A stretch of 64,000 nucleotides of DNA. Origin: Actinoplanes sp. NBC_00393 (GTDB lineage: Bacteria; Actinomycetota; Actinomycetes; Mycobacteriales; Micromonosporaceae). Both the position numbers and the translations under genes were made by a program. The first letter of the stretch is position 1; every line of letters starts with the position of its first letter. The stretch is from positions 2,756,501 to 2,820,500 of the forward strand of contig NZ_CP107942.1 in the NCBI RefSeq assembly GCF_036053395.1, in the 5' to 3' direction. Positions 22,760 to 31,941 of this stretch are shown piece by piece. The notes below the pieces were generated by a model that saw only the letters and a list, made by a program, of their open reading frames with translations, was not told the DNA's origin and did not search any database.

Positions 22760-25492
22760 TCAGACGACGGCGGTCCGGACGGACCGTGCCCGGCGGCGGA
22801 CAACCCACTTGCGGATCTCTTCGAGCCACAGCACGAGCGAACCCAGGGCGAGGCAGATCGCGAACTGGGCGCCGGTCAGGTGGGCGGCGTCGAAGAAGTC
22901 GCCCAGCCAGTCGACCTTGACGATGGCGAGCTGGGCGAATGCGACGGCGCCGACGGAGATCCACACGTACCGGTTGGAGAAGAAGCCGGAGGTGAAGGTC
23001 GACGCCCGTTCGGCGCGGGCGTTGAAGACGTTGAACAGCTGGGCGAGCACGAACGTGGTCCAGCCCATCGTCGCGGCGACGGCGGCGCCGTAGAGCTGGC
23101 CGGCCCAGGCCACCACGCCGAGCGTGCAGGCGCCCATGATCGCGGCGAGCCAGAGCAGCACCCGCAGGCGGGACCAGGGCAGGATCTGTGCCTTCTTGGA
23201 GCGCGGCGGCTCGTCCATCGAACCGGGCCGGGGTTTGTCGACGCCGAGGGCGAGCGCCGGCGGGCCGTCGCAGATCAGGTTGACCCAGAGGATCTGGATC
23301 GTCGTGAACGGCGCGGTCGTGCTCAGCAGCGCGCTGGCCAGCACCGTCATGATGGCGCTCAGGTTGGTCGAGAGCTGGAACCGGACGAACTTGACGATGT
23401 TCTCGTAGATCGTCCGGCCCTCACGGACCGCGGTCACGATCGTCGCGAAGTTGTCGTCCAGCAGGATCATGTCGGCGGCCTCTTTGGTCACCTCGGTGCC
23501 GGTGATCCCCATCGCCACGCCGATGTCGGCCTGCTCCAGCGCGGGCGCGTCGTTCACGCCGTCGCCGGTCATCGACACCACCAGGTGGTGGGACTGCAAC
23601 GCCCGTACGATGCGCAGTTTGTGTTCGGGCGCCACCCGCGCGAACACGCCGATGTCGCGCACCCGGCCGGCCAGTTCGCGGTCGTCCATGGCCTCCAGAT
23701 CGGCGCCACGGACCACGTCACCGGTGATGCCCAGCGCCTCGGCGATGGCGTGCGCGGTGGCCGGATGATCCCCGGTGATCATCTTGATCTCGATGCCGGA
23801 CCGGTGGGCCGCGGTGATCGCGTCCTTCGCCTCACTCCGCGGCGGATCGACGATGCCGACCAGCCCCAGGAAGGTCAGGCCGGTCGCGGCCTGCGCCAGA
23901 TCGCCGTCGAGGTCGAGCCGGTCGCGCGGCACCCAGCGGCCGGCAGCCGCCAGGACCCGCTGGCCGCGCCCGGCGAGGCGGTCGGCGGCCGCCCGGACCG
24001 CGACACGGCCGGCGTCGTCGAGAGCGAGCGGCTCGCCGTTGCGATCGGCGATGTGATCGACGCGTTCCAGGACGCTCTCCACCGCCCCCTTGACGCAGAT
24101 CACCACCTCACCGGGACGCTGCCCGGACGTGTCCTCGTGGAACGTGGCCATGTACTTGGTGGCCGAGTCGAACGGCACCTCACCGACCCGGGGGAACCGC
24201 CGCCGGGCGCCGGTGACGTCGATGCCCGCCTTGCCGGCCAGAACCACCAGCGCCCCCTCGGTGGGATCGCCGATGCAGGCCCCGTCGCGGATGACCGCGT
24301 CGTTGCAGAGCGCCATCGCCGCGGTGAGCTGGCGCAGTTCGGGTGGCTGCCCGTCGAAGTCGCAGCTGATGATCCGCCCGTCCGGCGAATAGCCCTGGCC
24401 TTCGACGGAGAGTTCCTCGGTGCCGCGCACGAGCGTGCGAGCGGTCATCTGGTTGAGCGTCAGGGTGCCGGTCTTGTCGCTGCAGATGACCGAGGTCGAG
24501 CCCAGCGTCTCCACGGCGTGCAGGCGTTTGACCACGGCGCGGCGCTTGGCGAGCCGGCTCATCCCCACCGCGAGGGTCACCGTGACCGTTGCCGGCAGCG
24601 CCTCCGGGATCGCCGCGACGGCCAGCGCGATCGCGCCGACGATCAGTTCCTGAAAGTCCTCACCCTGGACCAGGCCGACGATCAGCAGGCCGAGCACGGC
24701 GGCGCCGGCGATCATCGCCAGCCGGTGCCCGAGCTGGGCGGTCTGGCGTTGCAGCGGGGTCGGCTCGGACTCCACCTCGGACATCAGGGTGGCCAGCTTG
24801 CCGATCTCGGTGTCCATGCCGGTCGCGGTGATGAGCACCTCTGCGCGGCCCGCGGTGACCGCGGTGTGGGTGAACGCCATGTCGGTGCGGTCGGCCAGTG
24901 CGGTGTCGCGCCCGACCGCCCCGGTGTTCTTGTCCACCGGCACCGCCTCGCCGGTGAGCGCGGCCTCGGCCATCGCCAGCCGGAACGCCGCGACCAGTCG
25001 GCCGTCGGCCGGCACCGTGTCACCGGCCTCCAACAGCACCAGATCGCCGGGTACGAGCTCGTCCGCCGGAACCTGCTGCACAGTCCCGTCGCGCCGCACC
25101 CGCGCGTGCGGCACGACGAGCGCCTGGATCGCCGCCAGTGACTTCTGCGCCTGCCGTTCCTGCCCGAAGCCGAGGACGCCGTTGAACACCAGCAGGACGG
25201 CGATGAACACCGCCTCCTCGATCTCCCCGATGGCCAGCGACAGCACCGCCGCGCCGAACAGGACGAGGATCAGCCCGTCGCTGAACTGGCTCACCAACAG
25301 CTTCCACCACGGTGCCGGCGGGGCCGAGCGCAGCGCGTTGGGCCCGTACCGGTCCTGGCGGGCGGTGACCTCCGCGGCGGACAGGCCGTCGCCGGTGTCG
25401 GCGGTGAGCGCCTCGGCCACCTCGTCGACCGTCATGGCGTGCCAATCCACGCCCCGCACCTGCCCCGGATCGGATTCGAGCTGGACCGACAT
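22760..25492 (-). CDS. P-type cation-transporting ATPase, P2A (calcium pump) type
   Basis: 910 residues. Cation_ATPase_N domain (VDEVAEALTADTGDGLSAAE), actuator loop TGE at 180-182, membrane motif IPEAL at 295-299, phosphorylated Asp339 in SDKTGTLT, nucleotide-domain KYMATF-type motif, hinge TGDGVNDAPAL, and the M6 sequence VNLICDGPPALALG, close to the N-x-x-x-DG-x-x-x-x-ALG of calcium pumps. It would export a divalent cation, most likely Ca2+ or Mn2+, at the cost of ATP. RBS AGGAGGAGG lies just before ATG 25492. The gene is alone; 470 bases without a gene precede it. Confidence 0.93.
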   Translation of the reverse strand: MSVQLESDPGQVRGVDWHAMTVDEVAEALTADTGDGLSAAEVTARQDRYGPNALRSAPPAPWWKLLVSQFSDGLILVLFGAAVLSLAIGEIEEAVFIAVLLVFNGVLGFGQERQAQKSLAAIQALVVPHARVRRDGTVQQVPADELVPGDLVLLEAGDTVPADGRLVAAFRLAMAEAALTGEAVPVDKNTGAVGRDTALADRTDMAFTHTAVTAGRAEVLITATGMDTEIGKLATLMSEVESEPTPLQRQTAQLGHRLAMIAGAAVLGLLIVGLVQGEDFQELIVGAIALAVAAIPEALPATVTVTLAVGMSRLAKRRAVVKRLHAVETLGSTSVICSDKTGTLTLNQMTARTLVRGTEELSVEGQGYSPDGRIISCDFDGQPPELRQLTAAMALCNDAVIRDGACIGDPTEGALVVLAGKAGIDVTGARRRFPRVGEVPFDSATKYMATFHEDTSGQRPGEVVICVKGAVESVLERVDHIADRNGEPLALDDAGRVAVRAAADRLAGRGQRVLAAAGRWVPRDRLDLDGDLAQAATGLTFLGLVGIVDPPRSEAKDAITAAHRSGIEIKMITGDHPATAHAIAEALGITGDVVRGADLEAMDDRELAGRVRDIGVFARVAPEHKLRIVRALQSHHLVVSMTGDGVNDAPALEQADIGVAMGITGTEVTKEAADMILLDDNFATIVTAVREGRTIYENIVKFVRFQLSTNLSAIMTVLASALLSTTAPFTTIQILWVNLICDGPPALALGVDKPRPGSMDEPPRSKKAQILPWSRLRVLLWLAAIMGACTLGVVAWAGQLYGAAVAATMGWTTFVLAQLFNVFNARAERASTFTSGFFSNRYVWISVGAVAFAQLAIVKVDWLGDFFDAAHLTGAQFAICLALGSLVLWLEEIRKWVVRRRARSVRTAVV

Positions 25493-25964
25493 GCTGCCTC
25501 CTCCTGGCTTGGCGGACCGTCGGCGTCAGTGCGGGGGTCTGAGGTCGTTCGGGCAGCCGTCGGGACAGCAGGTACGGCAGGATGCCGGCCCCGATGATGC
25601 GGCCCGGATCAGCGCGGTGGCGTCCAGCTTGACGATGTCGGCCGATCCGATGTGACCGCCTCGTCCGGAACGGATGAATTAGTCGCGCCCGGCGGATCAT
25701 GGCTGGTGGAAGATGTCGCCAGGCCTTGCACGTATGCGGTGAGCTGACTCTCGCCCGGCTCCCCAGTCCGTCCGGGACCACGCTCCGCGAAGCCGCGAGC
25801 GAATGGGCACGGGCTGCTGCCCCAACCGAGTCCGTCGCTGCGAATCACTCGACCGGGGTGACGCCCGGTGATCTCGGCGAGTCGATGCTGGTGACGCCAC
25901 TGCCGCGTATCCGGGTCCGAAGGAGCAAGGTCGTGCAGATCGCAGGTGCCCCGAGGCGACCGGG
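25493..25964. other. Gene-free stretch between P-type ATPase and DUF1622 gene
   Basis: It must hold the ATPase promoter on the minus strand and that of the 25965 gene on the plus strand. Minus-strand pieces in two frames near 25540-25660 (SADIVKLDATALIRA and IIGAGILPYLLSRRLPE) look protein-like and could be debris of a decayed membrane protein gene, but neither has a start and full frame. No RNA gene, repeat or clear promoter is seen. Confidence 0.5.
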
Positions 25965-26351
25965 GTGAGTTTCCACGACGCGATGGAATCGGTGGTCAAC
26001 GGCTTCGAGATCGCCGGCGTCGCGATCCTGGTCGCCGGTTCGCTGCTGGCCCTCGCGTCGGCGGCGGTCGACGTCCGCCGCGACGGCGGCCGGGTCGCCT
26101 ATCAGCGGGCCCGGCAGGGCATCGGCCGGGCGATCCTGCTCGGCCTGGAAGTCCTGATCATCGCGGACATCGTGCTGACGATCACCGTCGACCGCACGCT
26201 GGAGAGTGCCGTCACGCTCGGGTTGATCGTGCTCGTGCGTACGTTTCTGAGTTTCTCTCTGGATGTTGAACTGGAAGGGATCCTGCCGTGGCGCCGGCGG
26301 GCGGCGGTGACGGCTTCATCCACGTCGGATGAGGAAGAGCCCGCACCGTAG
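25965..26351 (+). CDS. DUF1622 family small membrane protein
   Basis: 128 residues from GTG 25965, with three hydrophobic segments: FEIAGVAILVAGSLLALASA, an ILLGLEVLIIADIVLTI segment with the conserved Glu/Asp, and AVTLGLIVLVRTFLSFSLDVELEG. This layout and the E-x-LIIADI-x-x-T-x pattern match the DUF1622 family, whose function is unknown. The C terminus is acidic (TSDEEEPAP). It leads a set of three plus-strand genes ending in a membrane alpha/beta hydrolase, with gaps of 58 and 18 bases, probably one operon. Confidence 0.75.
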   Translation: MSFHDAMESVVNGFEIAGVAILVAGSLLALASAAVDVRRDGGRVAYQRARQGIGRAILLGLEVLIIADIVLTITVDRTLESAVTLGLIVLVRTFLSFSLDVELEGILPWRRRAAVTASSTSDEEEPAP

Positions 26352-26409
26352 CGCGAACCTGTAGCTGCGGAAACGGACGACTCCCGTCCGCCCTGGAAGG
26401 AGAACGTCG

Positions 26410-26736
26410 ATGGCAACCGGACAGGCACCCGTCCTCGAGGCCCTGACCGATATCAACGCGGCGTCGCTGGCCCGGGTCGAGCTCGACCCCACCGCACTGC
26501 TCATGGTCCGGATCGCTGCGCTCGTCGCGGTCGACGCGCCGCCGGCCTCCTACCTGCTGCACGTGGCGCCGGCGGTGGAGTCCGGTGTCAAGATCGACGA
26601 CATCCAGGACATCCTCGTCGCCGTCGCGCCGATCGTCGGAGCGCCGCGCGTGCTCCGGGCCGCGGGCGCCATCACCGAGGCGCTCGGCCTCGCCATCGCC
26701 ATCACGGCTGACGCGGCCGACGAGTCCGGCGCCTGA
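26410..26736 (+). CDS. Carboxymuconolactone decarboxylase-like (AhpD superfamily) protein
   Basis: 108 residues, all helical, with the family-type core VRIAALVAVDAPPASYLLHV, a spacer and QDILVAVAPIVGAPRVLRAAGAI. The AhpD redox pair C-x-x-C is missing, so a peroxidase role is unlikely and it may be a structural or binding relative. A GGAAGGAGAA ribosome site stands before ATG 26410. The gene sits between a DUF1622 membrane protein and a membrane hydrolase, and is likely cotranscribed with both. Confidence 0.7.
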   Translation: MATGQAPVLEALTDINAASLARVELDPTALLMVRIAALVAVDAPPASYLLHVAPAVESGVKIDDIQDILVAVAPIVGAPRVLRAAGAITEALGLAIAITADAADESGA

Positions 26737-26754
26737 CCCGCAACGGGGGAGCCG

Positions 26755-28677
26755 ATGTCAGGACAGGGACTGAACGAGCCGGACCCGGCCACGAACATCG
26801 GGCTGCTGGTCGCGTCGGCGCTCGCCCCGGAGACGTTCGCTCCCTCGCTGTCGTCGCGCAGCGCCGGTGACCAGGGACTGGTCACCGGCCTGTCGATCGG
26901 GCTGCACTACCTGCTGACGGTCAGCGCGCAGGACGCGTTGCGGGCGACCGCCGTCTGGTTGTCCGCCGGGTCGGCGCCATCGACCTTGCTGGCCGATGTC
27001 GTCGCGATCCCGGCTGGTCTGGCGCTGCAGCATACGCTTCCGGCGCGTGCCGATGAGTCGATGGCCCGGGGCCTGCTCCGGCAGATCGGATGGCGGTCCG
27101 CCGTGACCGGGCTGGGTGGCGTCGTGCTCAGCGGAGCCCAGGCCGGCACCCGGTGGCTGGACGCCAGGATCGGCGCCGGTGGGCGGATCGCTGCTCTGCC
27201 CGTGGCGGTGCCGGCCGGCCTCGCTGTCGCATACCTGCTGGAGCGCCGCCGGGTACGAGCCCCCGCGCAGGGCGACGAACCGTCAGCCCTGCGGTCCCTG
27301 TCAGTGGCCGGCGGCATCGTCGCGGGCATGAGCGCAGCCGCCTACGCCGAACACCTGCTGACCGATCAGTTCAGTCGGCGGATGGCCGCAGCGCTGCCCG
27401 CCCCGGTCGAGGCGTGGCGCCTGGTGGGCCACGGAGCGCTGCTCGTCGCCCTGGCGGCCGGCGGCTCAGGCCTGTGGCACCGGGCGATGCGGCGCATCGA
27501 GGCCGGCACGTCGGCCGAGCAACCGCTGATCTCGGCCGACGAGGAGACCCGGTGGGTCGGCACCACCATCAGCGGCGGACCGGGCAGCCTGGTGCCCTGG
27601 GCCAGCCTGGGCCGCGAGGGCCGCCGGCACGCGCTCGCCTACGCGCGGCCCGCGCCCATTCCGGACGCCCCGCCCGGTACGCCCGACCTGTCCATCGAAA
27701 CGGTGATGGGTACGCCGGCGCGCGCGCAGCCGGTGCAGGTCTATGTGGGGCTCGACAGCGCCCAGTCCGCCCGCCAACGCGTCGACCTCGCCCTGGCCGA
27801 GCTGGAGCGCACCGGCGCGTTCGACCGCTCGGTGCTCATGCTGGTGTCACCGACCGGCACCGGCTACGTCAATTATGTGGCCGTCGCGGCAGCGCAATAC
27901 CTGGCGCTGGGCGACGTGGCCACCGTGACACTGCAGTACTCCAAGCGGCCGTCGCCGCTGTCACTCGGCATGGTCAAGGCAGCCCGGGAGCAGAACCGGC
28001 TGCTGTGGCTGAGGATCCTCCAGGAGGTGCGGCGCCGCCCGGAACCACGCCCGCGGGTGGTCCTGTTCGGCGAGAGCCTGGGCGCGCACACCAGCCAGGA
28101 CGTGTTCCTGCACTGGGGCACGCTCGGTCTGGAGACGCTGGGCATCGATCGCGCACTGTGGATCGGTACGCCGTACGGCAGCGGATGGATGCACCAGGTC
28201 ACCGGCGAGGACCGGCTCGACGTCGACCGCGACACCGTTGCCGTGGTCAACGACTACGCCCAACTGGAGGCGATCGACCCGCAGCGCCGGGCCCGGCTGC
28301 GCTACGTCATGCTCAGCCACGACAACGACGGCGTCACCAAGTTCGGGCTGGACCTGCTGACGACGCCGCCCCGGTGGCTCGGCGCGGACCGGCCGCCACT
28401 GGAGACCGTCGACGGGGCGAGCCCCCGCGGCATCCCGCCGGACATCCGCTGGCGGCCGATCACCACGTTCTTCCAGTTGCTGATCGACATGAAGAACGCG
28501 CAGGTGCCGGGCCGCTACCGCGCCTGGGGCCACGACTACCGGCCCGACCTCGCGCGGTTCATCAGCGAGGTGTTCGACCTGCCCGCCACGCCGGAGCAGC
28601 TGGACCGGATCGAGACCGCGCTGAAGTCCCGCGAGGCCATCCGGGAGCAGCTGTTCGACCACCGCCCGGCCGGCTAG
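26755..28677 (+). CDS. Membrane-bound alpha/beta-hydrolase (Abhydrolase_9 family)
   Basis: 640 residues. The N-terminal half (about 1-270) has five to six hydrophobic segments typical of Abhydrolase_9_N; the C-terminal half is a serine hydrolase domain with the sequence GTPARAQPVQVYVGLDSA, VSPTGTGYVN and the nucleophile elbow FGESLGAHTSQDVF (Ser in GESLG), and later MLSHDNDGVTKFG with the acid Asp. The active site would face the membrane surface; the substrate of this actinobacterial family is not known to me, with lipids or wall material most likely. GGGGGAG lies before ATG 26755. Its TAG stop overlaps the convergent ParA stop. Confidence 0.85.
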   Translation: MSGQGLNEPDPATNIGLLVASALAPETFAPSLSSRSAGDQGLVTGLSIGLHYLLTVSAQDALRATAVWLSAGSAPSTLLADVVAIPAGLALQHTLPARADESMARGLLRQIGWRSAVTGLGGVVLSGAQAGTRWLDARIGAGGRIAALPVAVPAGLAVAYLLERRRVRAPAQGDEPSALRSLSVAGGIVAGMSAAAYAEHLLTDQFSRRMAAALPAPVEAWRLVGHGALLVALAAGGSGLWHRAMRRIEAGTSAEQPLISADEETRWVGTTISGGPGSLVPWASLGREGRRHALAYARPAPIPDAPPGTPDLSIETVMGTPARAQPVQVYVGLDSAQSARQRVDLALAELERTGAFDRSVLMLVSPTGTGYVNYVAVAAAQYLALGDVATVTLQYSKRPSPLSLGMVKAAREQNRLLWLRILQEVRRRPEPRPRVVLFGESLGAHTSQDVFLHWGTLGLETLGIDRALWIGTPYGSGWMHQVTGEDRLDVDRDTVAVVNDYAQLEAIDPQRRARLRYVMLSHDNDGVTKFGLDLLTTPPRWLGADRPPLETVDGASPRGIPPDIRWRPITTFFQLLIDMKNAQVPGRYRAWGHDYRPDLARFISEVFDLPATPEQLDRIETALKSREAIREQLFDHRPAG

Positions 28678-29423
28678 GCGGGCGCCGAGTCCTCGCCGAC
28701 CTCCGACCACAGTTGCTGGTAGCAGCGGGTGATCCTGGCCGTGGGCGCGAAGACCGGTACCGGCGCGCGCTGCTCGGCCATCTGCTCGACGAGCGTCATC
28801 GATGGGATGACGGTTTCCGCGAACCGGCCGGTGCCGTCGTGCGCGGCCTCGATGACTTCGCGGTGCAGACGCTTGCGCCGGTCGACCATCGAGAAGATCG
28901 CAATGATCTCCGGCCGCGGCCGTGGCGCATCCGCGACGAAGCGGGTCAGCTGGGCGTACGTGCGCAGCGACAGCGTCGTGGGAATGAGTGGCACCAGCAG
29001 GACGTCCGCCGCGCGAACGATGTTCTCCGACACCAGCGACACGCCGGGCGGGCAGTCCAGGAAGGCGACGTCGTAGTCCGCGGCCAGCCCGGCCAGCAGG
29101 TCGTGCAGGCGGCGTTTCCGCCGCTTCGCGTCGTCGAGATCGAGGTCCATGTTGCGGTACGAGAAGTCCGCCGGCAGCAGATCCAGGTTGTCGAAGTCGG
29201 TCGCCTTCACCGCGTCGTCGACGGGCTGCCGGCCGGTGACCAGAGCACGGCTGCCGCCCCTCACCCGCGGCCTGACCCGGAACACGTAGGTCGCCGCGCC
29301 CTGCGGGTCGAGGTCCCAGAGCAGGGTGCGGCGGCCGGCGGCACCCGCAAGGTAGGCCAGGTTGACCGCGGTGGACGTCTTCCCGACACCGCCCTTGATG
29401 TTGTAGGTCGCGTAGATCTTCAC
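28674..29423 (-). CDS. ParA/MinD-type ATPase without a ParB partner
   Basis: 249 residues from GTG 29423. It carries the deviant Walker A IKGGVGKTSTAVNLAYL with the signature Lys, Walker A' VLLWDLDPQGAATYVF, and Walker B FLDCPPGVSLVS. Such ATPases form dynamic patterns on the nucleoid or membrane and position cargo. No parB or parS-like site is seen nearby; instead the GTG overlaps by four bases the stop of a CHAD-domain gene, so the two proteins are made together. The partner-coupled arrangement suggests that the CHAD protein or what it binds is the cargo. Not a chromosome-partition ParA by context. Confidence 0.88.
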   Translation of the reverse strand: MKIYATYNIKGGVGKTSTAVNLAYLAGAAGRRTLLWDLDPQGAATYVFRVRPRVRGGSRALVTGRQPVDDAVKATDFDNLDLLPADFSYRNMDLDLDDAKRRKRRLHDLLAGLAADYDVAFLDCPPGVSLVSENIVRAADVLLVPLIPTTLSLRTYAQLTRFVADAPRPRPEIIAIFSMVDRRKRLHREVIEAAHDGTGRFAETVIPSMTLVEQMAEQRAPVPVFAPTARITRCYQQLWSEVGEDSAPA

Positions 29424-30934
29424 CCGGCCGCCTTTCCGTCGCTCAGCAGGCGTGTCATCCGGCGGCGGCCGGCCGGCCCGAGGTAGGAGGCGAAGGCGCT
29501 GCCGAACTCGGTGCGGGCGCGCTGCTGTTCGGCATGGAGATGGCCGGTGAGTTCGCCCATGGCGAGAAGGGCTTCCACGGGGACACCGTCGGCGAGCATC
29601 TCGTGGGCGAATCCGCGCAGCGTCGTCGACTGCACCTCGGAGTCCTGGAACCGGCCGAGCACATCCTGAAGGCTCTTCAAATCCTTGATCGCCTTGTGCG
29701 CCTGGACGTCGCCGAGCACCGGCGCGAAGATCTCCAGCGCATAGCGCAACTCCTTGCACCGTTTCCGCAGGACGTGCAGCTCCTCCGGCGGCGAGGCGTC
29801 GGAGATCGCGGTGCCACCGCGGACCACCCGGCGGTGCGCCCGCGTGACGGTGGAGCGGGCCAGGCTGCCGGCCGACCACGCGGTGCCGTCGGAGGAGTGT
29901 GCGGAGGCGGCCAGCTCGGCCAGTTCACCCGGCCAGTCGTCCAGCAGCCGGCGCAGCCTGGCGCTGCGCAGCGCGCGCAGCAGCGTACGTCGCTCGGCGG
30001 CCCGGCGGCGTGCCAGATGCCTGCCGAACGGCTTGAGGTCGGCAGGCGAGGCGGCGACCAGCCAGCCGGCCATCTCCGGCAGGCCGAGCTGGTACACGTC
30101 CAGGTCGCGGACCGGGGTGGTGACGTCGCCGAGCCACTTGAACTGCGGCTCCCACACCTGCGGGAAATGCGCCGGAAGTGCCGGGCGGCCGGCCTTGAGC
30201 AGGGAGCGGGTCCGCCGGATCGCGACGCGTACGTCATGCAGGAACTCGGTGTCGATATCGGCGATCGTGCCCGGAAGGTTCTCGCGCAGAGTCTCCAGGA
30301 ACCGGGTCAGCTCGGCAGCGAGCAGCGTCCGCGCCGGGGCTTTCGGATCGGCGGCCGGCCGGCGCTCGGCCGCAGGCGCCGCCTGTTCGACCGGGGCGTG
30401 CTCGAGCAGGGGCGCGAGGAGTCGCCGCGCCCGGTCGGCCTCCTTCTGATACCCGCGGAGCGGCCGGACGACGACCGTCGTCGGCGGCGTGCCACCGTCA
30501 GCAGGCTCGTCCACGTCGACACGCACGACGATCTTGTGGTCCGCATTGCGCAACTCGGCACGGCGCACCAGTCTTCGGCTCTCCCCGACGACCAGCAGAG
30601 CGCGGATGCCTGCCAGGTTCGCGACCTGGTCCTTCAGTGCACCGTCCGGCAGCGCAGCCGCCATCGCCGGCCATCGTGGCCCCGTTCCGGGGAGCACGTG
30701 CGTCAGAGTCTGCCCGCTCCGCGCCAACTCGAGCCGGGCGGCGCCGGGCTCGGCGATCTGCTCCAGCCGCTGACCGGCACGGGCCAGGCGGCGGTCGAAC
30801 GTGTCGAGCACGGTGCGCCGAACCGCGGCGGGTGGGCCGACCGACACCTCGAAGGACGAGGCCAGCAGCTCATGGACGGCCTCGAAGTCGAGCGCCACCG
30901 CGCCGGGCGGCCGGGCACTTCGCAATACGGTCAT
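29420..30934 (-). CDS. CHAD domain protein with an N-terminal CYTH-like region
   Basis: 504 residues. CHAD domains are helical bundles with conserved His and basic residues that bind polyphosphate. Here they span about residues 215-500: FLHDVRVAIRRTRSLLK, LARRRAAERRTLLRALR and ELHVLRKRCKELRYALEIF, each strongly basic. The first 190 residues (VRRTVLDTFDRRLARAG, ARLELARSG and later beta strands) resemble a weak CYTH (triphosphate tunnel) domain, as is common in front of CHAD. ATG 30934 was chosen; upstream residues look noncoding. It forms a two-gene operon with the ParA-type gene by GTGA overlap. Confidence 0.85.
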   Translation of the reverse strand: MTVLRSARPPGAVALDFEAVHELLASSFEVSVGPPAAVRRTVLDTFDRRLARAGQRLEQIAEPGAARLELARSGQTLTHVLPGTGPRWPAMAAALPDGALKDQVANLAGIRALLVVGESRRLVRRAELRNADHKIVVRVDVDEPADGGTPPTTVVVRPLRGYQKEADRARRLLAPLLEHAPVEQAAPAAERRPAADPKAPARTLLAAELTRFLETLRENLPGTIADIDTEFLHDVRVAIRRTRSLLKAGRPALPAHFPQVWEPQFKWLGDVTTPVRDLDVYQLGLPEMAGWLVAASPADLKPFGRHLARRRAAERRTLLRALRSARLRRLLDDWPGELAELAASAHSSDGTAWSAGSLARSTVTRAHRRVVRGGTAISDASPPEELHVLRKRCKELRYALEIFAPVLGDVQAHKAIKDLKSLQDVLGRFQDSEVQSTTLRGFAHEMLADGVPVEALLAMGELTGHLHAEQQRARTEFGSAFASYLGPAGRRRMTRLLSDGKAAG

Positions 30935-31101
30935 GGTGCCCCGACCGTAGACGTTTCGGCTCGTCGCAACCTCATCCGCAACGCATGATCGGGGCGGCTG
31001 GGCGCGGATCATCCTTGATGAATGAGGCCGGGCGGGTGATACCTGCAAGACAATGGCGACAGGTCTCCGATCTCCCGGGGCAGCTGACCGAAGGAGGAGT
31101 C

Positions 31102-31258
31102 ATGACGGCGGTCCTTGAGGGTCCGCCGAGCGCCGGCATGATCGTGGTTACGGCGTCCAGTCGCGGCCGCGCACCGGGAGGAAGGCCAGGCCGTCAGCCC
31201 CGCTGAGGCGGTCGCCATCGAGCAGATCACGGCAGCGCTCGGCGCCGACGCATCCTGA
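31102..31258 (+). pseudogene. Small gene with a possible frameshift
   Basis: ATG 31102 has one of the best ribosome sites in the window (AAGGAGGAG, four bases before). The frame gives MTAVLEGPPSAGMIVVTAS then a Arg/Gly-rich end at 31206. The next frame continues in protein-like form from about 31150 (RRPVAAAHREEGQAVSPAEA, then an acidic helix) to TGA 31258. A one-base shift near 31145-31155 would give a 51-residue protein. The region 30935-31101 holds no other gene. Decay, a sequence error or a programmed shift cannot be told apart here. Confidence 0.4.
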
Positions 31259-31267
31259 CCCGCAGGA

Positions 31268-31750
31268 TCAATCGGCGCCGGCTCGCACCTGGTCGTTGGT
31301 GCGGCCGGTGAGCACCGAGTACGGGTGGTCCTCGGGGTCCCAGCCGGCCACCGCGTGCTCGTCGCGCTTGTGCACCAGCAGCCAGGCGTCGTTGCCGCCG
31401 CGGGTGCGGATCAGCGCGAACCGGCCCCGCAGCTTCTCGCCGTAGACGTCCAGGTGCAGCTCGCCGGCCTCGACGGCGCCGGCCGGGTCGTCGGTGTCGC
31501 CGGGCTGCCACGTGCCGAAGTCCCAGACGATCACGTCGCCGCCGCCGTACTGGCCGGCCGGGATGACGCCTTCGAAGTCGGCGTAGCTCAGCGCGTGGTC
31601 CTCGACGTGGAAGGCGGCCCGGCGCACGGCCGGATCCAGCGTCGGGCCCTTCGGCACCGCCCAGCTGGCCAGCGCCCCGTCGATCTCCAGCCGGAAGTCG
31701 TAGTGCAGGCGGCGGGCCCGGTGACGCTGCACCACGTACCGAAGAGACAT
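31268..31750 (-). CDS. Stand-alone DNA ligase D-type 3'-phosphoesterase domain
   Basis: 160 residues matching the LigD phosphoesterase domain, which trims 3'-phosphate and ribonucleotide ends during non-homologous end joining. Active-site segments are RRLHYDFRLEIDGALASWAV (metal-binding His and Asp), FHVEDHALSYADFEGVIP, and GGGDVIVWDFGTW. Ligase and polymerase domains are absent and no ku gene is near, so it is the free-standing form found in actinomycetes and archaea. It could clean 3' ends in several repair paths. The short gap to the 31102 gene leaves no room for a terminator; the two are convergent. Confidence 0.9.
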   Translation of the reverse strand: MSLRYVVQRHRARRLHYDFRLEIDGALASWAVPKGPTLDPAVRRAAFHVEDHALSYADFEGVIPAGQYGGGDVIVWDFGTWQPGDTDDPAGAVEAGELHLDVYGEKLRGRFALIRTRGGNDAWLLVHKRDEHAVAGWDPEDHPYSVLTGRTNDQVRAGAD

Positions 31751-31941
31751 CCTGCTCCCATACCCGGGCCGGCCGTGCGCGATGCCGCGTCAGTGGCCGA
31801 ATCCGGTGGGTATGCGCTGGTCGAGCAGCGGCGCGGACCGAGGGTGAGCCTGCCGCGCGACCGGCAGCAGGTGTGGCGGACCGACCGGTCCCGGGTGGCC
31901 GTCGGCCTGGCCCGGGCCGTGGTCGGTCCGCCACCTCGCAC

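Noticed and set aside
22718..25141. Very long plus-strand open frame opposite the P-type ATPase
   Set aside because: It is antisense to a complete ATPase with all motifs; its translation is His/Gly/Arg rich with no domain. Same for the long frames opposite 26755-28677, 31942-34845, 37936-39114, 39769-41292 and 60128-61714.
25699..25968. 89-codon plus-strand frame in the gap before the DUF1622 gene
   Set aside because: No ribosome site, mixed composition and it would overlap the well-supported GTG at 25965.
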